This document shows positions 32,640 through 44,472 of a DNA stretch of 64,000 nt, piece by piece. The first letter of the stretch is position 1. Every line of letters starts with the position of its first letter. The DNA comes from Tillandsia leiboldiana (Eukaryota; Streptophyta; Magnoliopsida; Poales; Bromeliaceae), in contig CM055071.1 of NCBI GenBank assembly GCA_029204045.2, forward strand, positions 21,779,449 to 21,843,448. Reading direction: 5' to 3'. The notes beneath the pieces were generated by a model, which was not told where the DNA came from, searched no databases, and saw nothing but the letters and a program-made list of their open reading frames with translations. Position numbers and translations under genes: made by a program.

Positions 32640-33110
32640 TTTTTTCCTTTTTTTGAGTCTAAAGTAAGGGGTGTCCGAAGAGGTCTCGAACCGGCTTTAT
32701 TAAATTTCTTTTTTTTTCTTTCTTTTCAGCCTAAAGTAAGGGGCGTCCGCAGAGGTCCCGAACCGGCTTTATTAAATTTCTTTTTTTTCTCTTTTGAGCC
32801 TAAAATTTTTTTTTTTTCTCTTTTGAGCCTAAAGTAAGGGGCGTCCGAAGAGGTCCCGAACCGACTTTATTAAATTTCTTTTTTTCTTTCTTTTGAGCCT
32901 AAAGTAAGGGGCGTCCGCAGAGGTCCCGAACCGGTTTTTTTAAATTTCTTTCTTCTTTCTTTTGAGCTTAAAGTAAGGGGCATCCGAAGATGTCCCGAAC
33001 CGGCTTTATTAAATTTCTTTTTTCTTTTTTTGAGCCTAAAGTAAGGGGCGTCCGCAGAGGTCCCGAACCGGCTTTATTAAATTTCTTTTTTTTTTTTTCT
33101 TTTTTTCTTT
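32640..33110. repeat. Tandem block in G: about 70-85 bp units with T-runs
   Basis: Six units containing CCTAAAGTAAGGGGCGTCCG, then AGAGGTCCCGAACCGGC, TTTATTAAATTTC and a T-run of variable length. Confidence 0.85.
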
Positions 33111-33539
33111 TTTATCTGAGAAATACGTCTGAAAATATGGCCGAGGAAGTCGATCGGAGGTGCTGAGGAAGTCGATCGGAGGGGTTGAGGAAGTCGATCG
33201 GAGGTGCTGAAGAAGTCAGTTGTGCTATATCTTCTTTTTTTTTTTTGATGTGGCGATGAGGAATATGTGGTGGAATCTCGGAGAGATTTTTTTTTTCTTA
33301 TGGTGGAATATGGGAGGTTGTCTTTTTTTGTGGTGGAATATGGGAGGAGGTTGTTTTTTGTGGTGGAATATGGGAGCTTGTTTCCGACAAGCCATCTCCG
33401 GGGAGTGGCAGAGAAATATCGCGTGGGGTTTGTTGGGATTTGTTAAGGAGTTGGCGAGAAAATGCGGGTTTGTTGAGAAACGACGTGCGTGGGAATGTGG
33501 GTTTGTTGAGAAACATACGTGGTTCAAATTTGAATACGT

Positions 33540-34440
33540 TGGGAAAATCGTTATATTCAAATTTTAAATTTCAAATTTTAAATTTTAAATTTAAAATTGA
33601 ATATGTTCGAAATTTTAAAATTAAAAGGTTATGTTCAAATTTCAATATTGCGAGAATATGGTTATATTCAAATTTTAAATTTCAAATTTCAAAATTGAAC
33701 GATTATGTTCAAATTTCAATATGTTGAGGGAGTATGATTATATTCAAATTTTAAATTTTAAAATTCAAAATTAAATATGTTCGAATTTTAAGATTAACCG
33801 ATTATGTTCAAATTTCAATATGTGTTCAAATTTCAAAATTGAACGGTTATGTTCAAATTTGAGAAAGTATGGTTGTATTTAAATTTTAAATTTCAAATTT
33901 CAAAATTGAATATGTTATGTTCAAATTTGAGGAAGTATGGTTGTATTTAAATTTTAAATTTCAAATTTTAAAACTGAATATGTTATGTTCAAATTTGAGG
34001 AAGTATGGTTGTATTTAAATTTCAAATTTCAAATTTTGAAATTGAACGGTTATGTTCAAATTTGAGGAAGTATGGTTGTATTTAAATTTCAAATTTCAAA
34101 TTTTAAAATTGAATATGTTATGGGAATGTTCAGATTTCAAAATTGAATATGTTGGAGGATTCGAATGAGGGAATTTGGTTGAATTCAAATTTTGATTGGA
34201 ATTTGGTTAGGGATTTGAATTTCGAATATGAATTTGAATAAATCGGCTGAAAGATATTTTGAGATAATTGATGGATGAAGGATTTCGGCTGAATTCAAAA
34301 TTCAAATTTGAGTACAGGTGACGTTTGAGAGATAAATTCAAATTTGAGTATATGTGGCATTTGAGAGATATTTTGAAATTTCGTTAAAAATTTGAAATTC
34401 AAATTCAAAATTCAAAATTCAATTTGAACATAATTTTTGA
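33540..34440. repeat. AT-rich tandem block in G
   Basis: Repeats of AAATTTTAAATTTCAAATTT and of a longer unit with GTTCAAATTTGAGGAAGTA and TGGTTGTATTTAAATTT. Just upstream (33298-33375) are three or four units with TGGTGGAATATGGGAG. Confidence 0.8.
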
Positions 34441-34696
34441 AATTGAATCTTTAAACAAGAAGTTGACTGTAATGTAAGGCCCGCGTGGCAGAAAAAAATA
34501 GAATTCGACTGATTTGGTGACTAAAAAAAATCGACGGACTTTGATGAGACCTATATGGTTGTGTTCACAAATGGCCTATTAATGTGGCTTGAATTTATAG
34601 TAAAATTTGTTGGACCCAAATTATTAATATGTTAAAAATTTTGGGCCATAATCTTTCCCCCTATTTATTTTATTATAATTTTTTTGTATGCCAACA

Positions 34697-35607
34697 ACAT
34701 GTCTATTGGAACCAGAGTCTGCCCACCATCCTTCAGCATTTTCAACCAGGCATGTCTGTAATCATTGCCACAAGTGGTTCCTCGGTAACGTTAGCTTGAG
34801 ATAAATCTTTACGTTTTCGAAATTTGCAAATTCGAGCAATATGCCCACTTTTGCCACAGACATAGCAAACTATAAAATTTTTCTCGTGAGAAGGAGGTCC
34901 TTGGTTATTTGAAGTTTCCTTAAATTGAGGTCTACCACTATTCTTTCCAATTTTCTTCTTAGGCTTCAAATATGTATTTCTAGAATGATTATTATTAAGT
35001 AAAGAATGAGATGATACTAAGTTTACCTTAGTGCCGCTAGCATCATTTTCTTTTGCTTCAAGTGCATCTTGGCCTCTTGCCTCCTCTTCCACGCGAATGC
35101 GTGCAATTAATGTCTCGAGAGACATCTCCTTTTGTTTATGTCGAAGGGTCCTTTGGAATTCCCTCCATGATGGTGGTAACTTGTCGATGATCCCTAGCAC
35201 GATCAAGTTGTCTCCGAACTTAACTCCTTCGGATTGAACTTCATGGGCGATCATCTGAAAATCTTGAACTTGTTCCACCACGGATTTTCTTTCGACCATT
35301 TGGTAGCGAAAGAAGCGACTAGCAGCGTACTTCTTTGCACCAGCTTGTTCTGTATCATACTTAAGAGTTATACTCATCCTTCTCGTATTTTTCAGCTTTT
35401 TCGTAGTGTTCGTAAAGATCATCCTCCGTCATATTGTCGGTGTTAGTCTTCTTTGGATTTTTCTCCCCAAGGACATATGTCACTTTAAGAAGATTGAGGT
35501 AAAATAACACTTTTCCTTTCCACCGCTTGAAGTGGACTCCTTTGAAGCGGGAGGGCTTGTTAAGATCCCCGGTAGTTTCGTTGGACTTTTCATGTATAGT
35601 CTCCATC
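34697..35607 (-). pseudogene. gag: Copia F gag and start of protease
   Basis: On the minus strand the ATG at 35607-35605 opens gag (METIHEKSNETTGDLNKP). The typical copia capsid segment follows (FKGVHFKRWKGKVLFYLN). Near 35390 the frame changes and part of the expected capsid is missing. The second frame (35422-34742) has AGAKKYAASRFFRYQMV, IIDKLPPSWREFQRTLRHK and the zinc knuckle CYVCGKSGHIARIC. At 34740-34697 a third frame shows the protease start WWADSGSNRHV, cut by G. The frame breaks make this a pseudogene. Confidence 0.85.
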
Positions 35608-35626
35608 TTTTGAATCTCCTTAAAAT

Positions 35627-36060
35627 TGTTGGTGTAAATATACAAAATAGAGGTTAGACTACAAAAATATATGAAAAGTATCAACGAGTCGATCAAGTCG
35701 AGGCACGGATTTCTCGCTCTCTTTAAGGAGATTCAAACCCTCTGCGGTAGGCAAAGCCTTCGAACCGATGCAGCAGAACACTGACTTGTCCCCTCCAGGA
35801 TACAACGGCTCGACCCTCGTCGTGTGGCTTCACCAACTCTGCACAAGTAGATGAGTCCAAAGTTCCACAAAAAAAGAACACCTTTCTTTGACCTCTCTCT
35901 ATTATAATAAAATATAAATATAGAAGAAATAATATAGGAATTATTTTTTGTTTTTTTTTCAATGTAGAACAATGTCACTATTTATAGGCTTCATATGCCT
36001 ATAAGTTACAACTAATTAAATTCATAATTGGTAGTTAGCTTTTTTCATACGAGTTCAACA
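35627..36060 (-). repeat. Probable 5' LTR of copia F
   Basis: It lies just upstream of gag. In window orientation it would start TGTTGGTGTAAATA and end near GAGTTCAACA, about 430 bp. A minus-strand TATAAATA lies at 35979-35986. There is no clear primer site between it and the gag ATG, and the 3' LTR is missing, so both limits are estimates. Confidence 0.45.
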
Positions 36061-36466
36061 ACAAAATTTTGTTAACAATGAATGCAAAATATAAATGATG
36101 TAACCTGATTTAACTTAATGCATTGTGTAGGTTATAGGAATGAATGCATTACATATGTATAGGTTAATTCATTTAATATAAAATGTTACAACAAATTTAA
36201 TAGATGTAATGTACGACATGTAAAATATTTGAACGTGAAAATTCATGAATTTTCTAAAATTTGTCATCCTGGCTGAAAGTAGTCAAAAATTTAATAATGC
36301 ACGAAAAGATTTTGTTATTAGATGTAGATCAAAAACAGATATCTAATAATTTTAAAATTCTTATACATAACGCTTTAAATTTTGTAGAATACATTAAATA
36401 ATTAGATTTTGATTTGAAAGCAATAATACTTAATCTTTAAAACTATCGCATGCTAGCTATACGATA
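36061..36466. other. AT-rich stretch without recognised features
   Basis: I see no coding, RNA or repeat signal here. Confidence 0.5.
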
Positions 36467-37175
36467 GGGCTCCGCTTGGTACGGGAGATATTCCGGAACA
36501 AAAGAATATTGGAATGGAGCAAAACAGACAGTTCTGATTAGTATTTTTAGGAGAACTATGAACAATTTTTTTTTTTATTAAATAAATAAATATATATAAA
36601 AATAAATATATTAATATAAATTTTATTTTTATAATAATATATTTATATTTAAATTTTATTATATAATATAAATTAATTTAATTTGATATATTATTTATTT
36701 TATTAAGTTTTATAATTTATATATTAATATTTAATTATTTTATTTTCTATTAAGTATTTTATATATTAAATTATATTTCATATATTATGCATTTTTTAAA
36801 ATTTGTATTGCAATTTATAGCATTATTAAGGAAAATTATAAGAATATTTCTACTATTATATTTTATTCATTATATATATTATTCAATAAATTCTATAAAA
36901 TAAATTAAATATACTGATATAAATTAAAAAATTACATAAAATATTATATTATAAATTGTTACATAAAATAACTCTATATAAAATATACTGATATAAATTA
37001 ATTATTTTAATTTATAAAGCATATTAAATATTATTTTAAATTTTTTATCCAAACGCTACTAAGAATTTCTAAAATATTTTACTGTTGTTCTAACTAATTA
37101 ATACCGGAATATTTCCTAGTTTCGAAAACAATAAAAATTATCTTCCAATATTTAGATTCCGTACCAAGCATAGCC
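36467..37175. mobile_element. Possible AT-rich MITE with terminal inverted repeats
   Basis: The left end GGGCTCCGCTTGGTACGG and the reverse complement of the right end GGCTATGCTTGGTACGG match over the CTTGGTACGG core, and similarity continues inward (ATATTGGAA). Both ends are flanked by TA. The 709 bp interior is very AT-rich with no ORF. The TIR and TA flank would suit a Tc1/mariner-type or Harbinger-type MITE; the superfamily is undecided. Confidence 0.55.
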
Positions 37176-38124
37176 TAAGTGTTGTAATATTTTCTTGTCA
37201 CAATAAACACAAAAAAAAAAAAAAAAAAAAAAAAAAACAGTAGACAACAGACTATCTATATGTGACTAATAAAGGATATTTTGTGTAAACAAATCCTATG
37301 AAAAAATAAAAAATAAAAAATAATCCTTTCAACTATATTTTTCACATTTCTAATCGGTTAATACTGGGATGCACCTGGTCGAAATAACTAATAATAAGAG
37401 CGGCGAGAGACCGAGCTAGGCTTGAGTTTTTATTTTGTTTTTAGTTGGTCCGAGACCAAGTTGAGATAATCCTTGTGTGACCAATCCTGTCCGGCCAGAT
37501 TTTTGCCAATTTGGCCTTGAAGTTTGAACACTTAAAATTAATTACTAAGTTTGAATTTTTGGGCTATGCCACATAAGTGTGGAAAATTAATTATTCGTTC
37601 AATGGGTCGTACTTAGCTTAGACAAATTGGAAAATTCAAACTTAATTTTCTACATAGAGAATGCATAGTACTTTGACTATTTATAACTAAGCCAATATCT
37701 GACGTAGGCCCCCAAAACTCCCCCAAATGGCCCAAAACATACAGATAGGACGAACTTTAATTTTGGGAGAAGTAATAAAATTGTGCATGGTAACCTGGAG
37801 TGTTCACGAGGAAATCTAGGGTACGTAGTTCTCGTTAATATTTTAAAATTTGAATTAAACAGTAATTTAAAGATATTATTGGATCAAAAGTTACTAGCTC
37901 ATAAAGTGGTTCAACCACTGATTTACTATTGATTTCAGTATAATATCATAAATATTTAATTTTTATATTTAATTTTATTATTTATATAGAAATAAAGTTT
38001 TTGCGTAATATTTTTTTTTGCGTTTTTGCCAAATGAAGCCATATTTTTTAAAATTGCAAATCAAGACTGAATTTTTTAAAATTTCTAAAATGCCTTTATT
38101 TTCACTCCCCTTTTGGCTCTTTCC
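37176..38124. other. AT-rich intergenic stretch with poly(A) run
   Basis: No coding signal. An uninterrupted A-run lies at about 37211-37237. It may mark the tail of an unrecognised retroposed sequence on the plus strand, but I see no body for one. Confidence 0.4.
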
Positions 38125-38399
38125 TTTTTTTTTTTTGATTAAACAGGGTGAAACCCTATTTGAGTACAAGAGTAGTCAACGGAACGGCCCAAAAAACTGA
38201 ATCAAACCCAACATAGAGACGCCAGCAGCATGATGGCCGGCAACAAAACAACAAAACAGCAAAAGGACAACTAGACGGGATAGAGAACACCACAAAACTT
38301 CTTGACATCTACAAACAAAATCGAGATTGAGCAACGCTACAGCAGACTCGGACACCAACATGAAAAATCGAGTATTATAGGCCAGATGACGGATAGAAC

Positions 38400-39976
38400 G
38401 GATAACAGACCTCCTCTAGTTTGGAATAGGAAGTATCTCCCAAGCAGTCAAGGCTGAAGTGTGAATGAATCCATAGTCTTATCAGTATCAAGGGAGCCAA
38501 CATCAGATTTGCAAAGTGGATTCCCCTTGCCTTCTTGCCCCCCAATGGTGTTAAAGTAAAGATGAAGAAATGACCATCCAAGATACATCCGAATAAAATG
38601 GACATTACACCCATCAACCGATCAAAGATAGATAAGTAGCATCATGCAGCACCAAAGGAAGCCGCAACCACCGGCTTCTCCCCTGACTTCACAAAGCAAT
38701 CTTCCTCAAGTAGAAGCAAAACCCATAAAGGCAGAATGTCAAAATACTCCATAGTTGTAAACTGGTAACTGGGACAAAGAAACTCCAATCGACCCCTTGC
38801 CGTCATCAGTGTAATGTCGCAGCCACACAAAGAGAGGCAAAAGTGCTGCAGTTTTCCCATTAGGGTCCCATTATCAGTGGAAGTCCAAAGACCGATCCAA
38901 TTAAACCATTCGTTAAACCCATTCAAAATGCATAAACTCGTAAGTCGTCAACCGAACAGAGTTAGAGCCTCCTTCTCAGCCAAAGCATAGTCTTATGGTG
39001 CCTCATCTAAATAAGAGAATAATGTTAGAGCCCGGTACGCATACAGTCGATGAAGTAGAGATTGGTAGCTTGTTGGCCTTTGAAGCGCCATAATCCCTCG
39101 AAGAAACTTAGGAAACGCCGGAGTTTAGCACCTCATTAATAGATGTAAACTGCGGATGAAACAATGGATGTCCAATCGGAACCTTGCCGAAGCCACACCA
39201 AGAGAAGCATAATCGCTGCAATATATCCTTCATGAACCATATGTTATATTCATAACTGACTATGATGGCCCATGTTGCCCATTAGTATCTTCGTAGCAAA
39301 GTGCAATAAATAAACCCATGTGAGTTGTAGAGACTGAAGGGCGAGGTAGCAGTATCCAAAGAGTCCCAGCAACGGTGGTTATCCATTAATTGATCCAAGT
39401 TATTCATTCACAAGACCCATTGAAATACAAGATCTCCTAAATCATTGCCCAAACAGATTTGACGCCTCCATCTTAGCCAAGACATGTACGCCTTGACACC
39501 CGCTGCAAGGCAGCATCAACTAAATGTAATGCCAGCAACCAGTAGATAGCAGTAAGAGAATAAAGTTCGTATGCGTGGCCGTCCCAATAATAATAAACCC
39601 TCTGTATAGATGATCCTTTTCCAACAGATCTTGGCAATATCCTGCATACTCGAGCAACTTAACAGAGAAGGCCGAAACTCTAAACCACACAATGAGAGAC
39701 CAAAGTGCTGCCAATTCCTGCTTGAACCAGATGCTACACTTCGAATCAAAGTTGTTAGCCCAAATTGCCCGAGATAATCTTCCAAACAAGTAAGTTGTAG
39801 AGCTTGAAGAGCGAGGTAGAAGTGGCTCCACTAAATCAAGAGGAGCTGGGCCCAGGCGTTTCCCAACAACAGAGACTACCCGAACTGATCCAAGCGATCC
39901 AATCGTTAAACCCAATAAGAATACAAAGCTGCAAAATCCTCAACCCAACAGATTTGGAAGCCCCATCTCAACCAAT
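38400..39976 (-). repeat. Three degenerate ~490 bp tandem repeats in the LINE 3' region
   Basis: Related segments recur at about 38918, 39413 and 39906 (spacing 495 and 493 bp). Each begins with AACCCATT- or AACCCAATAAG-like sequence and includes CCAACAGATTTGG- or CAAACAGATTTGA-like sequence. A second marker (CACACAAAGAGAGGC, CACACCAAGAGAAGC, CACACAATGAGAGAC) recurs at 38824, 39191 and 39684. Short minus-strand frames in each unit resemble one another (LQHFCLSLCG, WQHFGLSLCG), which reflects the repeat. Confidence 0.65.
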
Positions 39977-41194
39977 TCATAATCTAAGAGCAAAGGCCCA
40001 GAGGTTGCAAGTATTATGGATTCGTAGAACACAGGTGGTACACGGGAATACGCTGTTGTTGAAAATGCGCCTGTTGCGTTCGTTCCAAAGTTTCCAACAC
40101 GTAGCTGCAAAAATGAGATCAAAGTGCTCTTTACTTCGACCCGTCAAGGTCGTCCTAGCTCCCCTCCATCTATTCGCAAGATCTCCCGGGTAGATTAGTA
40201 GCCTTTGACAAGTGAGAGGCCATTGTTGAAGTACCTCCTCCCAAATCGACGTCGCAAAAGTGCAGTAGAAGAATAGGTGATCCAGATTTTCACCTCCTTG
40301 ACGGCAGCACATGCAGATTGAAGGTCCAATCCATCCTTTTTTTGTGAGCAGCTCCGCAGTGAGCAGCCTATATCTAGCCGCAATCCACAAAAAAATTTTA
40401 ATCTTAAGCGGAATCCGAATACCCCATAGATGCATGATTTTGCTGTCATTCACCCCATCAAAAGAAATGGAATTGTAGGCATTCTTGGATGAGAAAGTCC
40501 CGTTATTGCTCCATCTCCAAGAGATCAGATCATTAGAGTCTGAGAAATTGTAGCTATTGATCATTGCCTTCAGTAATAGTAGTTCTCGACTTTCCTCCAG
40601 GCCCAGATTGCTTTGAAAACCCAAATTGGTCTGGGACCCAAAGCGACGAACCCAGTTATAAATCGAGAGGTGCTTAACTGTTGCCGCAGCGAATAGAGTA
40701 GGGAAACGGTTTCTCAGTAGCGAGTCACCGTTCCATCGCGCATTCCAAAAAGACGCCGATTTACCATCTCCGATTGCAAAGGAGGTAGACGAGATGAAGA
40801 AAGGAGCAGTAGAAAGCATACCCTTCCAAATGGGGCAACATCCTGTTGGTAACGCCTTTGTGGAGAAAATCGGCCGGTGGGAGTAATGTTTCGAGGTCAG
40901 CAAGCGCACCCAAGGAAGCGTCTTGGAGGAGTGAAAAGCCCATAAGCCTTTCAACAGGAGGGCGGAGTTTGAATTGCGGAGGTTGCGGATACCAAGGCCC
41001 CCGAATTTGATAGGGCGAAAAAGATGCTCCCATTTGACCAAACAATGGAAGCCGTTGGTTAAACTTTTGCCCTTCCAGAAGAAATCCCGACGAAACTTAT
41101 CGATCGCTTTAACTACCCAAGTGGGTAGCGCGGAAGCAGAACAAAAGAAGGACGAAATGGAGGAAAGTACCGAATTTACAAGCACCAAACGTCC
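39977..41194 (-). pseudogene. LINE ORF2 C-terminal part: end of reverse transcriptase and zf-RVT domain
   Basis: A 403-codon frame is open from the break to a stop at 39977. At the break, GRLVLVNSVLSS is the conserved segment just after the RT catalytic domain of plant L1 elements. A WKG...W..L..P...GGLGIRNL segment follows, typical of the thumb region. The zinc-binding zf-RVT domain lies around residues 235-330 (NAYNSI, WGIRIPLKIKIFLWIAA, CMCCRQGGENLDHLFFYC), and then CWKLWNERNRRIF. The endonuclease and the RT active site are not in the window. The remaining part is undamaged. Confidence 0.88.
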
Positions 41195-44100
41195 TGTAGT
41201 GTTCCGGTTTTTCCCCCTTCAGCTTTTCCGTTGAATCCATTGTGTAAAACACCTAGTGTTGGTGTGTCTGGCCCATGGTGCATCAAAGGGGTGCCACCGA
41301 TGGACCTTGTGTGACATTTTCAGCTGTTTTGGCATTCGGCTATGTTTGCCAAATTTTAGAGAAGGAATTGGGCCGAACAGAGGTTGGATTTGGATTCAGT
41401 GCGGAAAAACGCTTGAAATCGACTGTTTATTTGTCAAATTTGGAGTCCGGATGACCAAAAAGGGCTTCCGGAAGTTTCGGGGGGATTCTGGTGCATGGGG
41501 GTACTCCGTGGACCGGCCTGAGCCACGTGGCGGCCCATTATTGGCCGGCTCACGTCGCTCGGTCCACGGGGAGGCGCGGCCGGTGCGTGGACCGCTTGGC
41601 GGGCCACGTGGCATGCGCGGAGTGGCGGGTTCACGCGGCGCGGCTCAGCGGGTGCGCGCGGATCTTGTGGACCGGGCGTAGGACACGTGTCGCCTGGGGA
41701 TTGGTGGGCTCACCCGGGCGCGGTCCACGGGTACGCTAGGCGGCGCCTCGGGGCACGCGCCAGCGCAGGGGCACAGTGCGGCCGGTCGGCCGCACATGAC
41801 CCGCACTCGAGTGCGGGCCACGTGTCGGCCGACCAGGGGGCGGGTGCATGCACCGCCCCCAGCGGGTCTGCGCCACACGGCGTGCGGTCGGTCGCCCCGC
41901 ACAGCTGTTTGCTGTGCGGGGGACACGTGGCCGCACCGCATGCATCCGGGCGGTCGGACGGACCCCCCCCCGTCCGACCCTTTTTCGGATTCGGGCGCTC
42001 AAATGAGGCGCCCGAATCCGATAAGGTTTGGGGGTGGTTTCTTTGCCTATAAATAGGCTGTTGGAGGGCCATTTGACCCTTTTCTGTGGAGATTTTCACA
42101 GAGCAACCTTAAGGAAAAATATTCCTCTACCTGAGACCTTCCTTGCTGAGCATTCCTGGGATTTTAGGAGCACGTTTTTCGAGGTTGGCCATTTTCCGGC
42201 GCGGCGCGACGCTCGTTCACCGACGACCCTTTTAGTCCCTTCACCGTGTTCAGGCTCCCCCGGCTCACCCCGACCTCCGTTTCGAGTGGTTCTTGCGCCG
42301 CTGGACTCTTCACAGGTAGGGCTTCATTTTTGGTATTTTGAGTTGCCTCTAGTTTTTATGTGGATTTTGAGTTTTCCCGAGCTTCTTTGTGACCCATTTT
42401 CCTCGCGGAGTTTTGGATAGCACCTTCTTGATTTGGCTATAACTTCGCGCTCAGGCGACGGATCGAGGCGATTCAAAAGGCATTTCTCATCTACATCTCG
42501 CGAGGAATCTCCTGGAATTTTCTCAGATTTTTCTGAATAATTTTAGAAGGTGGAAATTTCCTTTCTCTGTAATCTTTTGGTACAGAATTCCTGCACAGTT
42601 TTGTTTGGGGTGTTCCCCTTGCCGGATTTGTATCTCAGCAATGGTAGCTCGGTTTCGAGCGTGCAGGCACTTGTTTCGACGGGTTCGACGCAGGGAATGC
42701 GATAGTATTTTCTGTGGAATTTTCTGAGCACCCTTCGCAGGTGAAAATCTGTAAACTTTAGACCGCATTATTTGGGGACAGATTTTGTGATGATTGTAGA
42801 ACTAAAGTGATGTATATCCTTATTGGAGATTGGTACAGTGTTGCGGCGGACTTTTGTTGCGAGCGCGGGTTTTCGCATTTGGGACACGGATTTTAGCGCT
42901 CGAGGTGGGTACCGTTGTTAACCTCTTACTTGGGATACCCCACTAGGCATATTGGAGTTAATCCGGTGTAATGTTGCTATTATACTAGTTGAATGAACAT
43001 AGCATGCTTCGTGAAAAGAAAAGGGCTTGTAACTGATACTTGTATCTTTAGAGGGCTAGATACTAATAAATGGTAAATTCTTGCAAATGTTAAGTTGATT
43101 AAAATCCCTGGGAACAATTGCTTAAATCTGTTGATAATTATCGGCTTAAACCATATCTTGCTTTGTGTTTAACTGAGAAACCTATGCACGTGTATAAATT
43201 AGCTTATGGCATGTTAGTACCTCAGATATTTCAAACAAAGGCATACTGTAATTCTTGTAGAATTGGAACACTGAAATTATTTTGATAAGTAAAGGACTCT
43301 TGCATGCTTGAATGGTCACCTAGTTAGGCCACTTTTTTCTGCTACACTATCATGCTGGAATTGACTTAGGAGAAACCATGATTTTTTTTTTACTTTCTCC
43401 AGTATCTAGACATAGGGGATATCATGCTCAGGTCAGAGCAGGGGCTGGGATAGTGTAGTCAGATACTTGGGATTCGGGACGGGCAGGCTGTGACGGCAGG
43501 GTATTGCGGCAACCGCGGATTTTGGGCGGTTGACCGGACAGTTGTTATTGCATCAGATCGGGGAGAGGATTTGGGCTTCTTTTAGTGGGATGGTTATTTC
43601 CATTTGGATCAGTGTCATGATCCAGTCCTGCGGACTTTCTACTCAGGCATTTTACTCGTGTGGGTCGCTCCCCTCGAGTGCCACTCCGGAGTGCGCATCA
43701 TGCAGACTTGAGTCCTTGAGACTCCTATCCCCTATCGGTGTTATGCGTAGGCTGGCATACCCGATTTGGCAGGCATCGCAGGCAGTACCAGTGTTTACTG
43801 GGGTATAGATTGGTTTGGACAAGCAGGCTTTGTATTCTGATGCATTTATGTAGCTATCTTTTAGCTAGGCATGTAGAGGCATACTAGTGGTAGCTTTTAT
43901 CAGTAGTTTTACTTTCAGTTTACCACTTTTATTCTTTTTGCCTCTGGTAGTCCTAGTGGGCAGGTTCGAGTTGAGGTTTACCCACTAGGGGAGGCTACTG
44001 TCTTTATAGTAGTTCTCACCCCCACCCTTTCTCCCTTTTCTTTTCCACTGTGTTTTGCAGAGTCCTCGACAGGAGCTGCGGGTCCCTCTTCCCAGGATCG

Positions 44101-44464
44101 AGGTAAGATGATCGTTGACTAGTGTAGCTTCTTCCCTGATACAGCATACAGTAGATTTTGATGTATCCCCAGTACACTCAGACGGTTGTTTTTCCCTTTT
44201 ATTTTGGGTCTGGCTTCGGCCAGCTGGATGTATTTTTTTTTGGTGAGCTGGGAGAGACACTTGTATATTTTTGAGAGTTATGTTGTACTTTACTTTCCAG
44301 TATTCTTCTGAGATGTACTAGTTTTAGTTTAGCTCTGTTTTATGCTCCTCTATTATATCTTTATATCTGAGCAGGTTACCAGCGCTTCGTGTACACGGGA
44401 AATTCCGTGTGCACGGCGGATCTGTGGACGAGCCCGGGTTCTGGTTTACACCCAGGGCGTGACA
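41195..44464 (+). repeat. 5' LTR of element C (3270 bp)
   Basis: It starts TGTAGTGTTCCGG and ends CCAGGGCGTGACA. It aligns along its length with 50406-53801: the start, the block near CACCTAGTG, the GGCGCGGCGCGAC segment at 42200 and the end. It includes a GC-rich U3 with five G-boxes, TATAAATA at 42048-42055 and a long, less GC-rich downstream part. The GC-rich frames on both strands (41396-42099) are compositional. Confidence 0.85.
41524..42055 (+). promoter_or_regulatory. LTR promoter of C: five G-boxes and TATA box
   Basis: CACGTG occurs at 41524, 41605, 41684, 41819 and 41924, in CCACGTGG, ACACGTGT or ACACGTGG contexts. ATTGG (reverse CCAAT) elements lie nearby at about 41540 and 41700. 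TATAAATA is at 42048-42055. G-boxes bind plant bZIP and bHLH factors in light and ABA responses. Activity is inferred. Confidence 0.6.
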
Positions 44465-44472
44465 GATTAAGA

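Larger units (their letters stand above)
30873..34696. mobile_element. Element G: 3.8 kb TG...CA insertion built of tandem repeats (probable solo LTR)
   Basis: It begins TGTCTGCGATCTCG and ends GTATGCCAACA, and is flanked by the 5 bp target duplication ACATG (30868-30872 and 34697-34701). It splits copia F between the histidine and cysteine codons just after the protease motif, so both boundaries are set by the interrupted protein. There is no ORF with a known domain, no primer site, no polypurine tract and no internal pair of LTRs; a solo LTR is the simplest reading. Inside are six tandem-repeat blocks in succession. The orientation and family are not settled. Confidence 0.75.
27344..36060 (-). 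mobile_element. Ty1/copia element F (non-Sirevirus), host of TRIM, G and H insertions
   Basis: A minus-strand copia element. From right to left: probable 5' LTR (35627 to about 36060), gag (34742-35607), protease, integrase, RT and RNase H, ending near 27360, where H cuts it. Three insertions split it: G at the protease active site, Cassandra in the integrase-RT linker, and H after pol. F is the oldest layer of this nest. I did not assign it to a copia lineage. Confidence 0.85.
38125..41194 (-). mobile_element. L1-type LINE, 3' half, 5' part separated by insertion of C
   Basis: On the minus strand: the C-terminal part of ORF2 (41194-39977), a 1.8 kb 3' region with degenerate tandem repeats, then the end TCACCCTGTTTAATC and a poly(A) tail, seen as a T-run at 38125-38136. 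The element is cut at 41194 by the LTR of C. The five bases there (CGTCC) are the likely target duplication of C. The LINE 5' part should lie beyond the far end of C, outside the window. Confidence 0.85.

Noticed and set aside
37211..37237. Poly(A) run as end of a processed pseudogene
   Set aside because: No gene-like body or target duplication could be recognised upstream.
41396..42099. GC-rich frames on both strands in the LTR of C
   Set aside because: Compositional, same argument; they cover the promoter with its G-boxes and TATA box.
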